A DNA stretch of 47,823 nt from Pseudonocardia ammonioxydans (GCF_900115005.1 NZ_FOUY01000044.1:1-47823), one strand, 5' to 3'; counted from the stretch's first letter, positions 17,077 to 25,034 are shown. Notes: generated by a model not told the origin, from the letters alone. Translations and numbers: made by a program.

Positions 17077-17640
17077 GTGTCCGCGCCCGTCCGTGCGTCC
17101 CGCCCTGCCCGGATCCGTCCGGCCACCCCCCGCGCCCGCCCCGTCACCGCACCCACCCCGCACGACCTCGACGACCTGGTCGAGCTGACCCGCGGGATCG
17201 CCGCGGAGGTCCGCGCGGGGCACCACGAGGTCGTCGTCGACCCGCAGCGGCGCTGGTATCGGCTGCTGCGCAGCGACGGCCTGGTCGACGTCTGGCTGAT
17301 CAGCTGGGCGACCGAGCAGATCGCCGAGCTGCACGACCACGCCGGGTCGCTCGGTGCCCTGACCGTGGTCTCGGGCACGCTCACCGAGCGCCGGTGGAGC
17401 GGCTCGTCGGGGCTGCGCACCCGCACCCTGCGGCACGGCCGCGGTGCCGGGTTCCCGCTCGGGCACGTGCACGACGTCGCGAACCCGGCCGAGGCCCCCG
17501 CGGTGAGCGTGCACGCCTACTCGCCGCCGCTGTCGGCGATGTCGTACTACGCGGTCGAGGACGTGCCCGCGACCGCGGGGCACCGGCGGCTGCGCCGCAC
17601 CCGGACCGAGCTCGTCGAGCCGGGGCAGGGCGCCGGATGA
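17077..17640 (+). CDS. Cysteine dioxygenase type I
   Basis: The 187-residue cupin enzyme oxidises cysteine to cysteine sulfinate with Fe(II) and O2. The iron-binding His pair is in AELHDHAGS (His86, His88), and a further His lies in FPLGHVHDVAN (about residues 130-132). SVHAYSPPL near the end matches the active-site His/Tyr region of bacterial enzymes. The first 25 residues are Pro/Arg-rich and not part of the fold. The GTG at 17077 follows GGAG at good spacing. The gene overlaps the rhodanese start by 4 bases, so the two are one unit for cysteine breakdown or sulfur handling. Confidence 0.9.
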   Translation: MSAPVRASRPARIRPATPRARPVTAPTPHDLDDLVELTRGIAAEVRAGHHEVVVDPQRRWYRLLRSDGLVDVWLISWATEQIAELHDHAGSLGALTVVSGTLTERRWSGSSGLRTRTLRHGRGAGFPLGHVHDVANPAEAPAVSVHAYSPPLSAMSYYAVEDVPATAGHRRLRRTRTELVEPGQGAG

Positions 17641-18062
17641 GCCGCACCGTCGCCGACCTGCTGGCCGCCGCGCGCACCCGGCTGGACCGGCCCGGCCCGC
17701 ACCGTGCCGCCGCGCTGGCCGAGGCCGGCGCGCACCTCGTGGACACCCGTCCCGGCTGGCAGCGCGTCGAGGAGGGCGCGGTACCGGGCGCCCTGGTGAT
17801 CGAACGCAACCACCTGGAGTGGCGGCTCGACCCCACCTCGGACGCCCGCGTCCCGCAGGCCGTCGACCACGACGTCGCGTGGGTGCTGTTCTGTTCCGAG
17901 GGCTACAGCTCCAGCCTGGCGGCGGCCTCGCTGCAGGACCTCGGCCTGCACCGGGCCACCGACATCGACGGCGGGTTCCGGGCCTGGGCGGCCGCCGGCC
18001 TGCCCGTCGTGGCCGGTGCCGCCGGGCCGTCCGCAGCGACCCGGCCGCCCGCCGCCCGGTAG
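17637..18062 (+). CDS. Rhodanese-like sulfurtransferase
   Basis: A single rhodanese domain (141 residues) is encoded. The N-terminal helix LAAARTRLDRPGPHRAAALA leads to AHLVDTRPGWQR. The active-site loop is FCSEGYSS with the persulfide-forming Cys at residue 86. The C-terminal GGFRAWAAAGLPV is also typical. Pairing of cysteine dioxygenase with a rhodanese of this form is widespread in actinobacteria. The second enzyme probably handles sulfane sulfur arising in cysteine catabolism. The ATG overlaps the dioxygenase stop (ATGA). The region around the stop codon is duplicated 22 bases downstream. Confidence 0.88.
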   Translation: MSRTVADLLAAARTRLDRPGPHRAAALAEAGAHLVDTRPGWQRVEEGAVPGALVIERNHLEWRLDPTSDARVPQAVDHDVAWVLFCSEGYSSSLAAASLQDLGLHRATDIDGGFRAWAAAGLPVVAGAAGPSAATRPPAAR

Positions 18063-18085
18063 CCCAACACCCGGCACCCGGTAGC

Positions 18086-18117
18086 CCGGCGCCCGGCCGT
18101 CCGCGGCCGGTGCCGGG
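18086..18117. terminator. Bidirectional hairpin between convergent genes
   Basis: CCGGCCG (18093-18099) and CGGCCGG (18104-18110) pair around a TCCG loop. Further imperfect pairing extends on both sides (CGGCGC with GTGCCG). It lies between the rhodanese gene and the convergent SDR gene, so it can serve both strands. Confidence 0.6.
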
Positions 18118-18118
18118 G

Positions 18119-18961
18119 TCACGGCGCCCGGTGCTCGCGTTCCAGCAGCCGGACCAGCCCGGCGCCCGGCCCGCGCACCACGACCGCGTCGACCAGCGGC
18201 GACAGCACCCCGCGCAGCACACCGAGCGGCGCCCACGCGCGCGGGGCCGTCACCCGTACCGCACGCCGCGCCGCGCCGCGGGCGATCACCCGGGCCGCGT
18301 CGGCGGGGGTGATGCGGCGGCGCAGCGGCCCGGGCAGCAGCGCGGACAGCCGGGGGCCGACCTCGTGCTCGTCCAGGGTGGCGCGGGCCAGCCCGGTGTC
18401 GACGAAGCCGAACGCCACCGTCGTCACGCCCACCCGGTGCGGTGCCAGCTCCAGCCGCAGGGCCCGGGCGAGCACCTCGACGGCGGCCTTGCTCACCATG
18501 TACGCCGACCCGCCCAGCGGCGGGCTGTAGGCGGCGCACGAGGCGACCACCACGACGTGCCCGCGGTGGGTGATCAGCTGCTCGATCGCCGGGCGCACGG
18601 TGTGCAGGGCGCCGTGCAGGTTCACCTCGACGACCCGCCGGAAGTCGGCGGGGTCACCGGTCCGCAGCGTGGCCGGCGGCGGGGTGACGCCCGCGTTGGC
18701 CACGACCAGGTCGAGCCGGCCGAACACCCGCACCGCCTCGGCGACCGCAGCGGTCATCGCATCCGGGTCGGTGACGTCCGCGGTGACCGCCGCGGTGCGC
18801 GGGCCGAGCCGGGCGGCGGCCGCGGCCACCGCGGCGTCGTCGCGGTCCACCAGCAGCACCGACGCGCCCCGGCCGGCGAGCTCGGCCGCGGTGGCCAGTC
18901 CGATCCCGGCCCCCGCGCCCGTGACGAGCGCGACGGCCCGGTGCACGGCGAAGCGGCTCAC
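18119..18961 (-). CDS. Short-chain dehydrogenase/reductase, last gene of the monooxygenase operon
   Basis: This is a classical SDR of 280 residues. It has the cofactor loop TGAGAGIG, an Asp after beta-2 (LLVDRDD) that favours NAD(H), NAG in VVANAGVT, catalytic Ser in VVVVASCAAY, and YMVSK for Tyr and Lys. The C-terminal 60 residues carry a hydrophobic GVLSPLVDAVVVRGPG stretch. The GTG start overlaps the monooxygenase stop (GTGA). In this operon it most likely interconverts the alcohol and ketone that link a hydroxylase with a Baeyer-Villiger enzyme. This resembles the FMO/SDR pair of the mycobacterial mymA cluster. Confidence 0.87.
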   Translation of the reverse strand: MSRFAVHRAVALVTGAGAGIGLATAAELAGRGASVLLVDRDDAAVAAAAARLGPRTAAVTADVTDPDAMTAAVAEAVRVFGRLDLVVANAGVTPPPATLRTGDPADFRRVVEVNLHGALHTVRPAIEQLITHRGHVVVVASCAAYSPPLGGSAYMVSKAAVEVLARALRLELAPHRVGVTTVAFGFVDTGLARATLDEHEVGPRLSALLPGPLRRRITPADAARVIARGAARRAVRVTAPRAWAPLGVLRGVLSPLVDAVVVRGPGAGLVRLLEREHRAP

Positions 18962-20442
18962 GAGGCCACCTCCGCCGGGACGGCACGGGACACGTCGTAG
19001 CGTTCGGCGTCCCAGCGGCGGGTCCGCGCCCGGTACTCGAACGACCAGCCCGGGTACAGCCCGGCGTTGAGCCCGGCGCCGTTGGTGTAGTAGCTCGAGC
19101 AGCCGCCGCGCAGCCAGGTTCCGCGGCCGGCGCGGGCGTGCGTCTGCGCGACGAACCCGTCCTGCGCGTCGGCCCGCACCTCGAACCGGGTGATCCCCTC
19201 GTCGCGGATCCGGCGCAGCGCGTCGACGATGTAGCCGACCTGGGCCTCGATCATGACGACGGCGGACTGGTTGCCCGCGGCCCCGAACGGGCCGAGCACG
19301 GTGAACATGTTCGGGAACCCGTGGTTGGCGACCCCGAGGTAGCTCTGCGGGCGCTCCCGGTAGCGGTCGTCGATGGAGCGGCCGTCGGTGCCGGTGACCA
19401 CCTCGGCCAGCTGCGGCATCGCGGTGAACCCGGTGGCGAACACGAGGACGTCCACGTCGTGCCGGGTGCCGTCGGCGGTGACCGGGCCGTCCGGGGTCAC
19501 GTGGTCGAGCGGATCGGTGACCAGACGGACGTCGTCGGCGCACACCGCGGGGTAGAACGAGTCGGAGAAGATCGCCCGCTTGCAGCCGATCATGTAGCCG
19601 GGGGTGAGCCGCCGGCGCAGCTCGGGGTCGGCGACCTGGCGGCGCAGCTGGTAATGCCCGAGCGCCTCGAACGGGAACCGGAACGCGCGGTGCACGAACC
19701 CGGGCAGCCCGAAGGACTCGATCCCGGCGTACCAGGCCGCCCGGGAGAGCCGCTGGACCACCGGGAACCGCCGGTACAGGGCCCGCCGCAGCCGCCCGGT
19801 GGGCCGGTCGCGGCGCGGGACGATCCACGGTGGTGTGCGCTGGAACAGCACCACCTCCTCGGCGACCCGGCGCAGCTCGGGCACGAGCTGCACGGCCGTC
19901 GCCCCGGTCCCGACGACCGCGACCCGCTTCCCGGTCAGGTCCAGGTCGTGGTCCCAGTGCAGGGTGTGGCGCACCGGCCCGGTGAACGAGCCCAGGCCCG
20001 GCAGGTCCGGGACCGACGCCTCGGCGAACGCGCCGACCGCGGACACCAGGACGTCGGCGGTCCACTCCCCGTCGTCGGTGGACACGGTCCAGTGCCGTCG
20101 CGTCTCGTCGAACGACGCCGCGGTGACGGTGGTGCCGAGGTGCAGGTGCCGGGTGACGCCGTGCTCCTCGGCGACCCGGCGCAGGTAGGCGAGGATCTCC
20201 GGCTGGGTGCCGTACTTGCGCGACCAGTCCGGGTTCGGGGCGAACGAGAGCGAGTACAGGTCGCTGGGCACGTCGCAGGCCGCGCCCGGGTAGGTGTTGC
20301 GGCTCCAGGTACCGCCGAGGTCCGCGGTGCGTTCCAGCACGGCGAAGTCGGTGATCCCGGCCGCGCGCAACCGCGCGGCGAGCGCGATCCCGCCGAACCC
20401 GGCGCCCACGATCAGCACAGGGACGTGGTGTGTCGTCGTCAT
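18958..20442 (-). CDS. Flavin monooxygenase, Baeyer-Villiger type
   Basis: The 494-residue product has two Rossmann motifs, GAGFGG (residues 13-18) for FAD and GTGATA (178-183) for NADPH. Between them lies the Baeyer-Villiger fingerprint FxGxxxHxxxW, here FTGPVRHTLHW at 153-163. YPGAACDVPS and the C-terminal ATGF (VFATGFTAMPQL) are also diagnostic. Such enzymes insert oxygen next to a carbonyl to give esters or lactones. Close relatives include mycobacterial MymA/EthA-type proteins. The ATG at 20442 is 14 bases after the reductase stop. Substrate is unknown. Confidence 0.9.
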   Translation of the reverse strand: MTTTHHVPVLIVGAGFGGIALAARLRAAGITDFAVLERTADLGGTWSRNTYPGAACDVPSDLYSLSFAPNPDWSRKYGTQPEILAYLRRVAEEHGVTRHLHLGTTVTAASFDETRRHWTVSTDDGEWTADVLVSAVGAFAEASVPDLPGLGSFTGPVRHTLHWDHDLDLTGKRVAVVGTGATAVQLVPELRRVAEEVVLFQRTPPWIVPRRDRPTGRLRRALYRRFPVVQRLSRAAWYAGIESFGLPGFVHRAFRFPFEALGHYQLRRQVADPELRRRLTPGYMIGCKRAIFSDSFYPAVCADDVRLVTDPLDHVTPDGPVTADGTRHDVDVLVFATGFTAMPQLAEVVTGTDGRSIDDRYRERPQSYLGVANHGFPNMFTVLGPFGAAGNQSAVVMIEAQVGYIVDALRRIRDEGITRFEVRADAQDGFVAQTHARAGRGTWLRGGCSSYYTNGAGLNAGLYPGWSFEYRARTRRWDAERYDVSRAVPAEVAS

Positions 20443-20456
20443 GTCCGGTCTCCGGT

Positions 20457-21521
20457 TCACAGGTCCAGCACGAGGGACGCGTCGCGGGCCCGGGACAGGC
20501 AGACCAGCATCTCCTCGTCGCGCTCGGCGGGGGTCAGCAGGGTGTCGCGGTGGTCGACGCCACCGTCGAGGACGCCCACCCGGCAGGTGCCGCAGAAGCC
20601 CTGCCGGCACGAGTACGCGATGCCCGGCAGCTCGCGGCGCAGCGCGGTGAGCAGCGACTCGTCGGCCGCGACCTCGACCGTGCGCCCGGTGCGGGCCAGC
20701 TCGGCCCGGAACGGGCGACCGCCGCGCACCGGGGGAGCGGAGAACCGCTCGCTGTGGAACCGGGTGGCCGGTGCGGTCGCGGCCAGCTCGGTGCGGACCG
20801 CGTCGGCCAGCGCAGGCGGCCCGCACAGATACACCGCGGGCGGGACCGGCCTGCCCGCGGTGCCCAGCTCGAGGACCTCCGCCGCGGTGGGCGGGCCGCC
20901 GTGGCCGGCGTCGGTGCGCAGGACGACCCGCTCGTCGTGGCGGGCGAGCTCACCGGTGAAGGGGGTGGACGCGGTGTCGCGGCCCAGCTGCACCAGCCGC
21001 CAGTCCGCGCCGAGCGCGTCGGCGCGGGCCACCATCGGCAGCAGCGGGGTGATCCCGATGCCGCCGGCGACGAACAGGTAACCGGTCTCGGTGGCCATCG
21101 GGAAGGCGTTGCGCGGGCCGCGGACGGTGAGCCGGGTCCCCGCGTGCACGTCGGCGTGCACCTCGTGCGAGCCGCCGGAGCCGTCGACCCGCCGGACGGC
21201 GATCCGCCAGCGGGCCGGGTCGGCGGTGTCGCCGCACAGCGAGTACTGGCGCTGTGCGCCGGAGGGGAGCACCACGTCGACGTGCGCGCCGGGGGTCCAC
21301 TCCGGGAGCGCGGCGCCGTCCGGGCGGGCCAGGGTGAGCGCGACGACGCCGTCGGCGATCTCCTCGCGCCGGTCGACGACGAGCTCGGTCTCGAACCCGG
21401 TCCGCCGCACCGGGCGGGGCCGCGACAGCGCCGGGGCCAGCCGGCTGCCGGCGAACAGCCGCAGGTAGCCGCGGTAGCCGGCCAGCAGCGCGTCCAGCCC
21501 CGGGTCGAGGGCCGCGGGCAT
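20457..21521 (-). CDS. FMN/2Fe-2S reductase (phthalate dioxygenase reductase type)
   Basis: This 354-residue electron-transfer protein has the order flavin domain (RQYS, 91-94), NAD domain (GGIGITP at 153-159, CGPP at 233-236) and C-terminal plant-type ferredoxin (Cys305, Cys310, Cys313, Cys341). These proteins pass electrons from NADH to an iron oxygenase. A flavin monooxygenase does not need one, so the partner is probably the gene immediately upstream, whose stop shares bases with this start (TGATG). The N-terminal 45 residues are an extra segment before the flavin domain. A GTG 3 bases earlier is an alternative start. Confidence 0.9.
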   Translation of the reverse strand: MPAALDPGLDALLAGYRGYLRLFAGSRLAPALSRPRPVRRTGFETELVVDRREEIADGVVALTLARPDGAALPEWTPGAHVDVVLPSGAQRQYSLCGDTADPARWRIAVRRVDGSGGSHEVHADVHAGTRLTVRGPRNAFPMATETGYLFVAGGIGITPLLPMVARADALGADWRLVQLGRDTASTPFTGELARHDERVVLRTDAGHGGPPTAAEVLELGTAGRPVPPAVYLCGPPALADAVRTELAATAPATRFHSERFSAPPVRGGRPFRAELARTGRTVEVAADESLLTALRRELPGIAYSCRQGFCGTCRVGVLDGGVDHRDTLLTPAERDEEMLVCLSRARDASLVLDL

Positions 21522-22402
21522 CACGCCGCCGTCCGCTTGATCGGTGCGTGGGCCAGGTAGCGCACGGCGAGGTCGGTGCCGCCCAGCTCCGAGGGGTGGA
21601 AGTCGCGGCGCAGGTAGACCGGGATCTCGGTGAGGAAGCAGGTGGTGTTCGGGATGATCCGGTCCTTGGTGGCCCGCACGAACTCACCGGCCGCGCGGGT
21701 CCAGCGCCGGACGCCCCGCGGGCCCGACGGGTCCTTCGCGACCAGGTAGCCCAGGGTCAGGAAGCCGGTCAGGGCCAGTGCCAGCGACCCCAGGACACCG
21801 GTCCGTGCCCGCCGGGCGTACCCCCCGTCCACGTGCATGAACGCGTCGAACACCACGCTGCGGTGCTCGACCTCCTCGGCGCCGTGCCAGCGCAGCAGGT
21901 CGAGCACCATCGGGTGCATGCCGGACCGGCCCAGGCCCTCGGACTCGAGGAAGAACTTGCCCCACACCGCGGTGTAGTGCTCCAGGGCGGAGAACAGCGC
22001 CAGGCGCTCGCACAGCAGCTGGTGGCGGATCCGCTCCTCGCCCGCGTCCGACATGATGATCGAGATCAGCCGGTCCAGGCGGTCCAGCACCGGGCTCGGG
22101 TCCAGGCCGAGGGAGATCAACCGCTCCAGCATGCCGCCGTGGTTGTCGGCGTGCGTGGCCTCCTGGCCGACGAACCCGACGACCTCCTCGCGCAACCGCG
22201 GGTCCTCGATCAGCGGCAGGGCGTCGGCCAGCGCCTTCGACATGGCCTTCTCGCCCTCGGGTAGCAGCAGGTGCATGCAGTTGTAGACGTGCGTGGCGAC
22301 CATCCGGCCCGGGATGTAGTGCAGGGGTACGTCGTCCCAGTGGAAGTCCATGTCACGGGCCTGGATCGCCCGGGTCTCGTCGGCGTAGACGGTGTCGCCC
22401 AT
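21521..22402 (-). CDS. PF10118-family protein (predicted metal-dependent hydrolase; possible di-iron oxygenase)
   Basis: This is a 293-residue helical protein. The family is known only by a computational name. Candidate metal ligands form a repeated pattern: Glu49/51 in LLPEGEKAM, E81xxH84 in GQEATHADNH, Glu141 in ALEHYTAVW, and E177xxH180 in WHGAEEVEHRS. This E...ExxH...E...ExxH layout is the hallmark of carboxylate-bridged di-iron proteins. A hydrophobic helix follows (TGVLGSLALALTGFLTLGYLV, about 201-221), so it may be membrane-associated. The ATG at 22402 has an excellent ribosome site (GGGGAGAGAGG). It is first in the operon and directly coupled to a reductase. The oxygenase role is my inference. 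Confidence 0.8.
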   Translation of the reverse strand: MGDTVYADETRAIQARDMDFHWDDVPLHYIPGRMVATHVYNCMHLLLPEGEKAMSKALADALPLIEDPRLREEVVGFVGQEATHADNHGGMLERLISLGLDPSPVLDRLDRLISIIMSDAGEERIRHQLLCERLALFSALEHYTAVWGKFFLESEGLGRSGMHPMVLDLLRWHGAEEVEHRSVVFDAFMHVDGGYARRARTGVLGSLALALTGFLTLGYLVAKDPSGPRGVRRWTRAAGEFVRATKDRIIPNTTCFLTEIPVYLRRDFHPSELGGTDLAVRYLAHAPIKRTAA

Positions 22403-22430
22403 GGTCTCGACCTCTCTCCCCGGTTCATGG

Positions 22431-22444
22431 GAAACGGGCGTTTC
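22431..22444. promoter_or_regulatory. Palindromic operator candidate between operon and tetR
   Basis: GAAACGGGCGTTTC has perfect 6-base arms around GG and lies in the short divergent promoter region. A TetR dimer site in this position would control both the oxygenase operon and the regulator's own gene. TAGGGT at 22463-22468 could be the plus-strand -10. Confidence 0.5.
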
Positions 22445-22496
22445 TGATGAGGGATCGTGGGTTAGGGTCCGCCGTGGTGTCAAGGGGAGGGGCGCG

Positions 22497-23120
22497 ATGA
22501 GCACGCCGCGCTGGCACGGGACGACCGCGCAGGAGCGCGCCGGTGAGCGCCGCCGCCGGCTGCTCGACGCGGGGCGCGAGCTGATGGCCGACGGTGGTGC
22601 GGCGGCGGTGACCGTGCGGGCCGTGACCCGGTCGTCCGGGGTGAGCCCGCGGCTGTTCTACGAGTCCTTCCCGGACCGGGACACGCTGCTGCTGGCGCTG
22701 TGGGACGAGCAGTACGCCCAGCTCGCGGCCCGTGTCGAGGGCGCGATCGCCGACGCGGGCCCGGAGTTGGCGCACCGGCTGCGGGCGGCGGTGCTCGTGA
22801 CCGCCCACTGGTTCTCCGAGCAGCCGTGGCGCGCGGTGGTCATGCTGCGCGAGACGCTCGCCGAGGAGCTGCTGCGCCGGCACGCCCGGCGCCGGCTGCC
22901 GGAGATGGTGCTGTCCACGGCGGCCCGGTCGGTGGACGCCGAACTCCTGGCCGCAGTGTCCCCGCCGGCGCTGGAGGTCGCGGTCGTCGGCCTGTCCGGC
23001 GCGATCGTGAACCTGTTCCTGGAGTGGACCGGTGGCGGGCTCGACGTCACCGCCGAGCAGCTCGCGGACGAGATCGTCGAGCTGATGGTGGCGGCGCTGC
23101 TGCGCCTGAGCTCGCGCTGA
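22497..23120 (+). CDS. TetR-family regulator, divergent from the oxygenase operon
   Basis: The 207-residue protein has an N-terminal TetR helix-turn-helix (RRRRLLDAGRELMADGG, then VTVRAVTRSSGVSPRLFYES). The rest is an all-helical ligand domain ending in a helix that usually forms the dimer interface (EIVELMVAALLRLS). The ATG at 22497 follows AAGGGGAGGGG at ideal spacing. Upstream in-frame starts would run through the promoter and are rejected. By position it is the likely repressor of the PF10118/reductase/monooxygenase/SDR operon. The inducer is probably the substrate or a pathway product. Confidence 0.88.
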   Translation: MSTPRWHGTTAQERAGERRRRLLDAGRELMADGGAAAVTVRAVTRSSGVSPRLFYESFPDRDTLLLALWDEQYAQLAARVEGAIADAGPELAHRLRAAVLVTAHWFSEQPWRAVVMLRETLAEELLRRHARRRLPEMVLSTAARSVDAELLAAVSPPALEVAVVGLSGAIVNLFLEWTGGGLDVTAEQLADEIVELMVAALLRLSSR

Positions 23121-23136
23121 CCGTGCGCGGAACCAC

Positions 23137-23775
23137 TCAGGACGGGTCCGAGTCCGGTTCGGGCCGCAGGCCCGCGCCCGCCAGGTGGGTGGTGACCATG
23201 TGGGTGAGCTCCTCGACCACCTGCTCCCGGTCGAAGCCGGGCCGCTCGAGGACGTAGCTCGTCGTCACGTGCTCGGCGGTGCGCACCACCGTCCACGCGG
23301 TCACCCGCGCCCGCTCCGGCGGTACGCCCCGCCCGATCAGGGCGACCGCGGCGAGCTCGTCGATCCGCCGGGCGAACGCGACCCGGCGCCCGTTCGCGGT
23401 GCGCGGCAGCTGCTCGGCGACGGCCCGGTGCAGGTCGGGCTGCTCGCCGATCACGTCGAGCAGTGCCACCACGATGGCGTGCACGGCGTCCGCGATGTCC
23501 GCGGTGGGCAGCGCCTCCAGGAACGCGCGCGAGACGCGAGCCTCCAGGTCGTCGAGGTGGCGGCCGAGGATCTCCCCGATGACGGCGTCCTTGTCCGGGA
23601 AGTACTGGTAGAGCGACCCCGGGGAGATCCCCGCGGCCGCGGCGATCCGGTTGGTCGACGCGGCGTCGTAGCCCCGCGCGACCAGCACCTCCCGTCCGGC
23701 GGCGACGATCCGCTCGACCATCCGGCGGGAGCGGTCCTGCTGGGGTGCTCGCCGCCGCGCCGGCCGGCCGCTCAC
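23137..23775 (-). CDS. TetR-family regulator, divergent from the DUF2236 gene
   Basis: The 212-residue product has a clear TetR DNA-binding domain (ERIVAAGREVLVARGYDAAS, then IAAAAGISPGSLYQYFPDKD) and a helical ligand domain. The GTG at 23775 is chosen because the longer version starting at 23841 would overlap the divergent gene. It converges with the previous TetR gene with 16 bases between stops. Its position opposite the DUF2236 gene suggests that it controls that gene. A quasi-palindrome lies between them. Confidence 0.87.
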   Translation of the reverse strand: MSGRPARRRAPQQDRSRRMVERIVAAGREVLVARGYDAASTNRIAAAAGISPGSLYQYFPDKDAVIGEILGRHLDDLEARVSRAFLEALPTADIADAVHAIVVALLDVIGEQPDLHRAVAEQLPRTANGRRVAFARRIDELAAVALIGRGVPPERARVTAWTVVRTAEHVTTSYVLERPGFDREQVVEELTHMVTTHLAGAGLRPEPDSDPS

Positions 23776-23796
23776 CCGGGCGTCCCGAACGCGCGT

Positions 23797-23812
23797 TGAA
23801 CGCGAGCATTCA
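23797..23812. promoter_or_regulatory. Quasi-palindromic operator candidate
   Basis: TGAACGCGAGCATTCA has 6-base arms matching at five of six positions, centred in the 56-base gap between a TetR gene and its divergent neighbour. The overlapping AACGCGCGTT (23788-23797) is itself a perfect palindrome. Confidence 0.45.
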
Positions 23813-23831
23813 CTCGTGTCAGCATCCGGGC

Positions 23832-25034
23832 ATGGTGGCACAGACGCCCGTTGCCCGGCCGTACCCGCGGCGGTTCCGCAGCGCGCCGGAGCGCTCGGCC
23901 CGGATCGCCCGCCCGCTGGGCATCGTCGCCCGGGTCCGCGAGCCCGACGAGTCGCTGATCACCGAGATCGGCCGCCGGATGACGACCCGGGACGAGGTGG
24001 CCGCCCGGCTCGCCCGGGCGATGCGCCGCGACGCCCCGGAGCGGGTGACGATGCGGGCGTTCCACCAGGCGCTCGCCGCAGGCGGGGCGCCCGAGGGCGC
24101 CCCGGCGCCGCTGCGCGAGTTCTTCGCGGCCGTGACGCCGGAGCCCTCGTGGCTGGACCGCGACCTGCTGGAACGGGGCGCGCGGGCCTATCGGCGACTG
24201 GGGCGCAGCCGCGACGACGTCCTGCTGGGGCTGTCGCTGATCGGCGGCTACCGCTACGGCGGGCCGACCGAGCTGCTGGTGCGGACCGGCGGGCTCACCG
24301 GCGCGGGCGCCATGCGGCGCCTCGGGGAGACCCAGGCGTGGGGGTTCGCGGTGAGCCGGCCCGGCGGGATGGACCGCGGCGGCGAGGGCTGGCGGGCCAC
24401 CCTGCACGTGCGGGCCATGCACGCGCTCGTGGCCGACCGGCACGAGCGCGACTGGGACACCGAGGAGCTCGGCCTCCCGATCAACCAGTCGGACCTCGCG
24501 GCGACCCTCGGCCTGTTCAACAGCACCGCCGTCCTCGGCTGCCGCCTGCTGGGCAGGCACGTCCCGCGGGCCGAGTCGGAGGCGATCATGCACCTCTGGC
24601 GCTACGTGGGCTGGCTGATGGGCGTCGACCGGGACTGGTTGTTCGAGACCGAGCGCGAGCAGAACGCGTTCAACCACCACGTCCTGCTCGCCCAGGGCGA
24701 CGTGACCCCGAGCGGGGCCCGGCTGACCGGTGCGCTGGTCGAAGGGGTGCGGGCGGAGCGTCCCGGGTGGCGGGGGCAGTGGCAGCGCCGGCGCCTGCTC
24801 TCGCTGCTGCGGGTGTTCCTGCAGGCCGAGGGGATGCGGGACCTGGCCCTGCCGGTGACGGCGCCGTGGATCCTCCCGTCGCAGGTGGTGCGCAACCTCG
24901 CCGAGTCCGTCGTCGTCGCCCGGTCCCGGCGCGGACGGCGGTGGCTCGAGGAGCGCTCGGACCGCCGGGTCCGGGCCGAGCTGGCCCGCCGCTTCGGCGG
25001 GGACAGCCCGGGCCCGCGCGACCTGGCGGCCTGA
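23832..25034 (+). CDS. DUF2236 / MpaB-like oxygenase
   Basis: This 400-residue protein belongs to the DUF2236 family, which includes the haem-containing latex-clearing protein (Lcp) and fungal MpaB-type oxygenases. Family-like segments are ALAAGGAPEGAPAPLREFF, RRLGRSRDDVLLGLSLIGGY, LPINQSDLAATLGLFNSTAV, HLWRYVGWLMGVD and the C-terminal VTAPWILPSQVVRNLAES. No signal peptide is present, unlike secreted Lcp, so it should be intracellular. Haem-ligand residues cannot be assigned with confidence by eye. The ATG at 23832 leaves a compact divergent promoter with the TetR gene. The reaction is unknown; oxidative cleavage of an unsaturated lipid or isoprenoid is one possibility. Confidence 0.82.
   Translation: MVAQTPVARPYPRRFRSAPERSARIARPLGIVARVREPDESLITEIGRRMTTRDEVAARLARAMRRDAPERVTMRAFHQALAAGGAPEGAPAPLREFFAAVTPEPSWLDRDLLERGARAYRRLGRSRDDVLLGLSLIGGYRYGGPTELLVRTGGLTGAGAMRRLGETQAWGFAVSRPGGMDRGGEGWRATLHVRAMHALVADRHERDWDTEELGLPINQSDLAATLGLFNSTAVLGCRLLGRHVPRAESEAIMHLWRYVGWLMGVDRDWLFETEREQNAFNHHVLLAQGDVTPSGARLTGALVEGVRAERPGWRGQWQRRRLLSLLRVFLQAEGMRDLALPVTAPWILPSQVVRNLAESVVVARSRRGRRWLEERSDRRVRAELARRFGGDSPGPRDLAA

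Noticed and set aside
16997..17188. 63-codon plus-strand frame overlapping the cysteine dioxygenase start
   Set aside because: Its translation is Pro-rich low complexity and most of it lies in another frame of the dioxygenase gene.
8914..18222. A minus-strand reading frame of over 3,000 codons
   Set aside because: It runs antisense to at least five recognisable plus-strand genes and its translation is Arg/Pro-rich without domains. GC-rich codon use keeps the opposite frame open.
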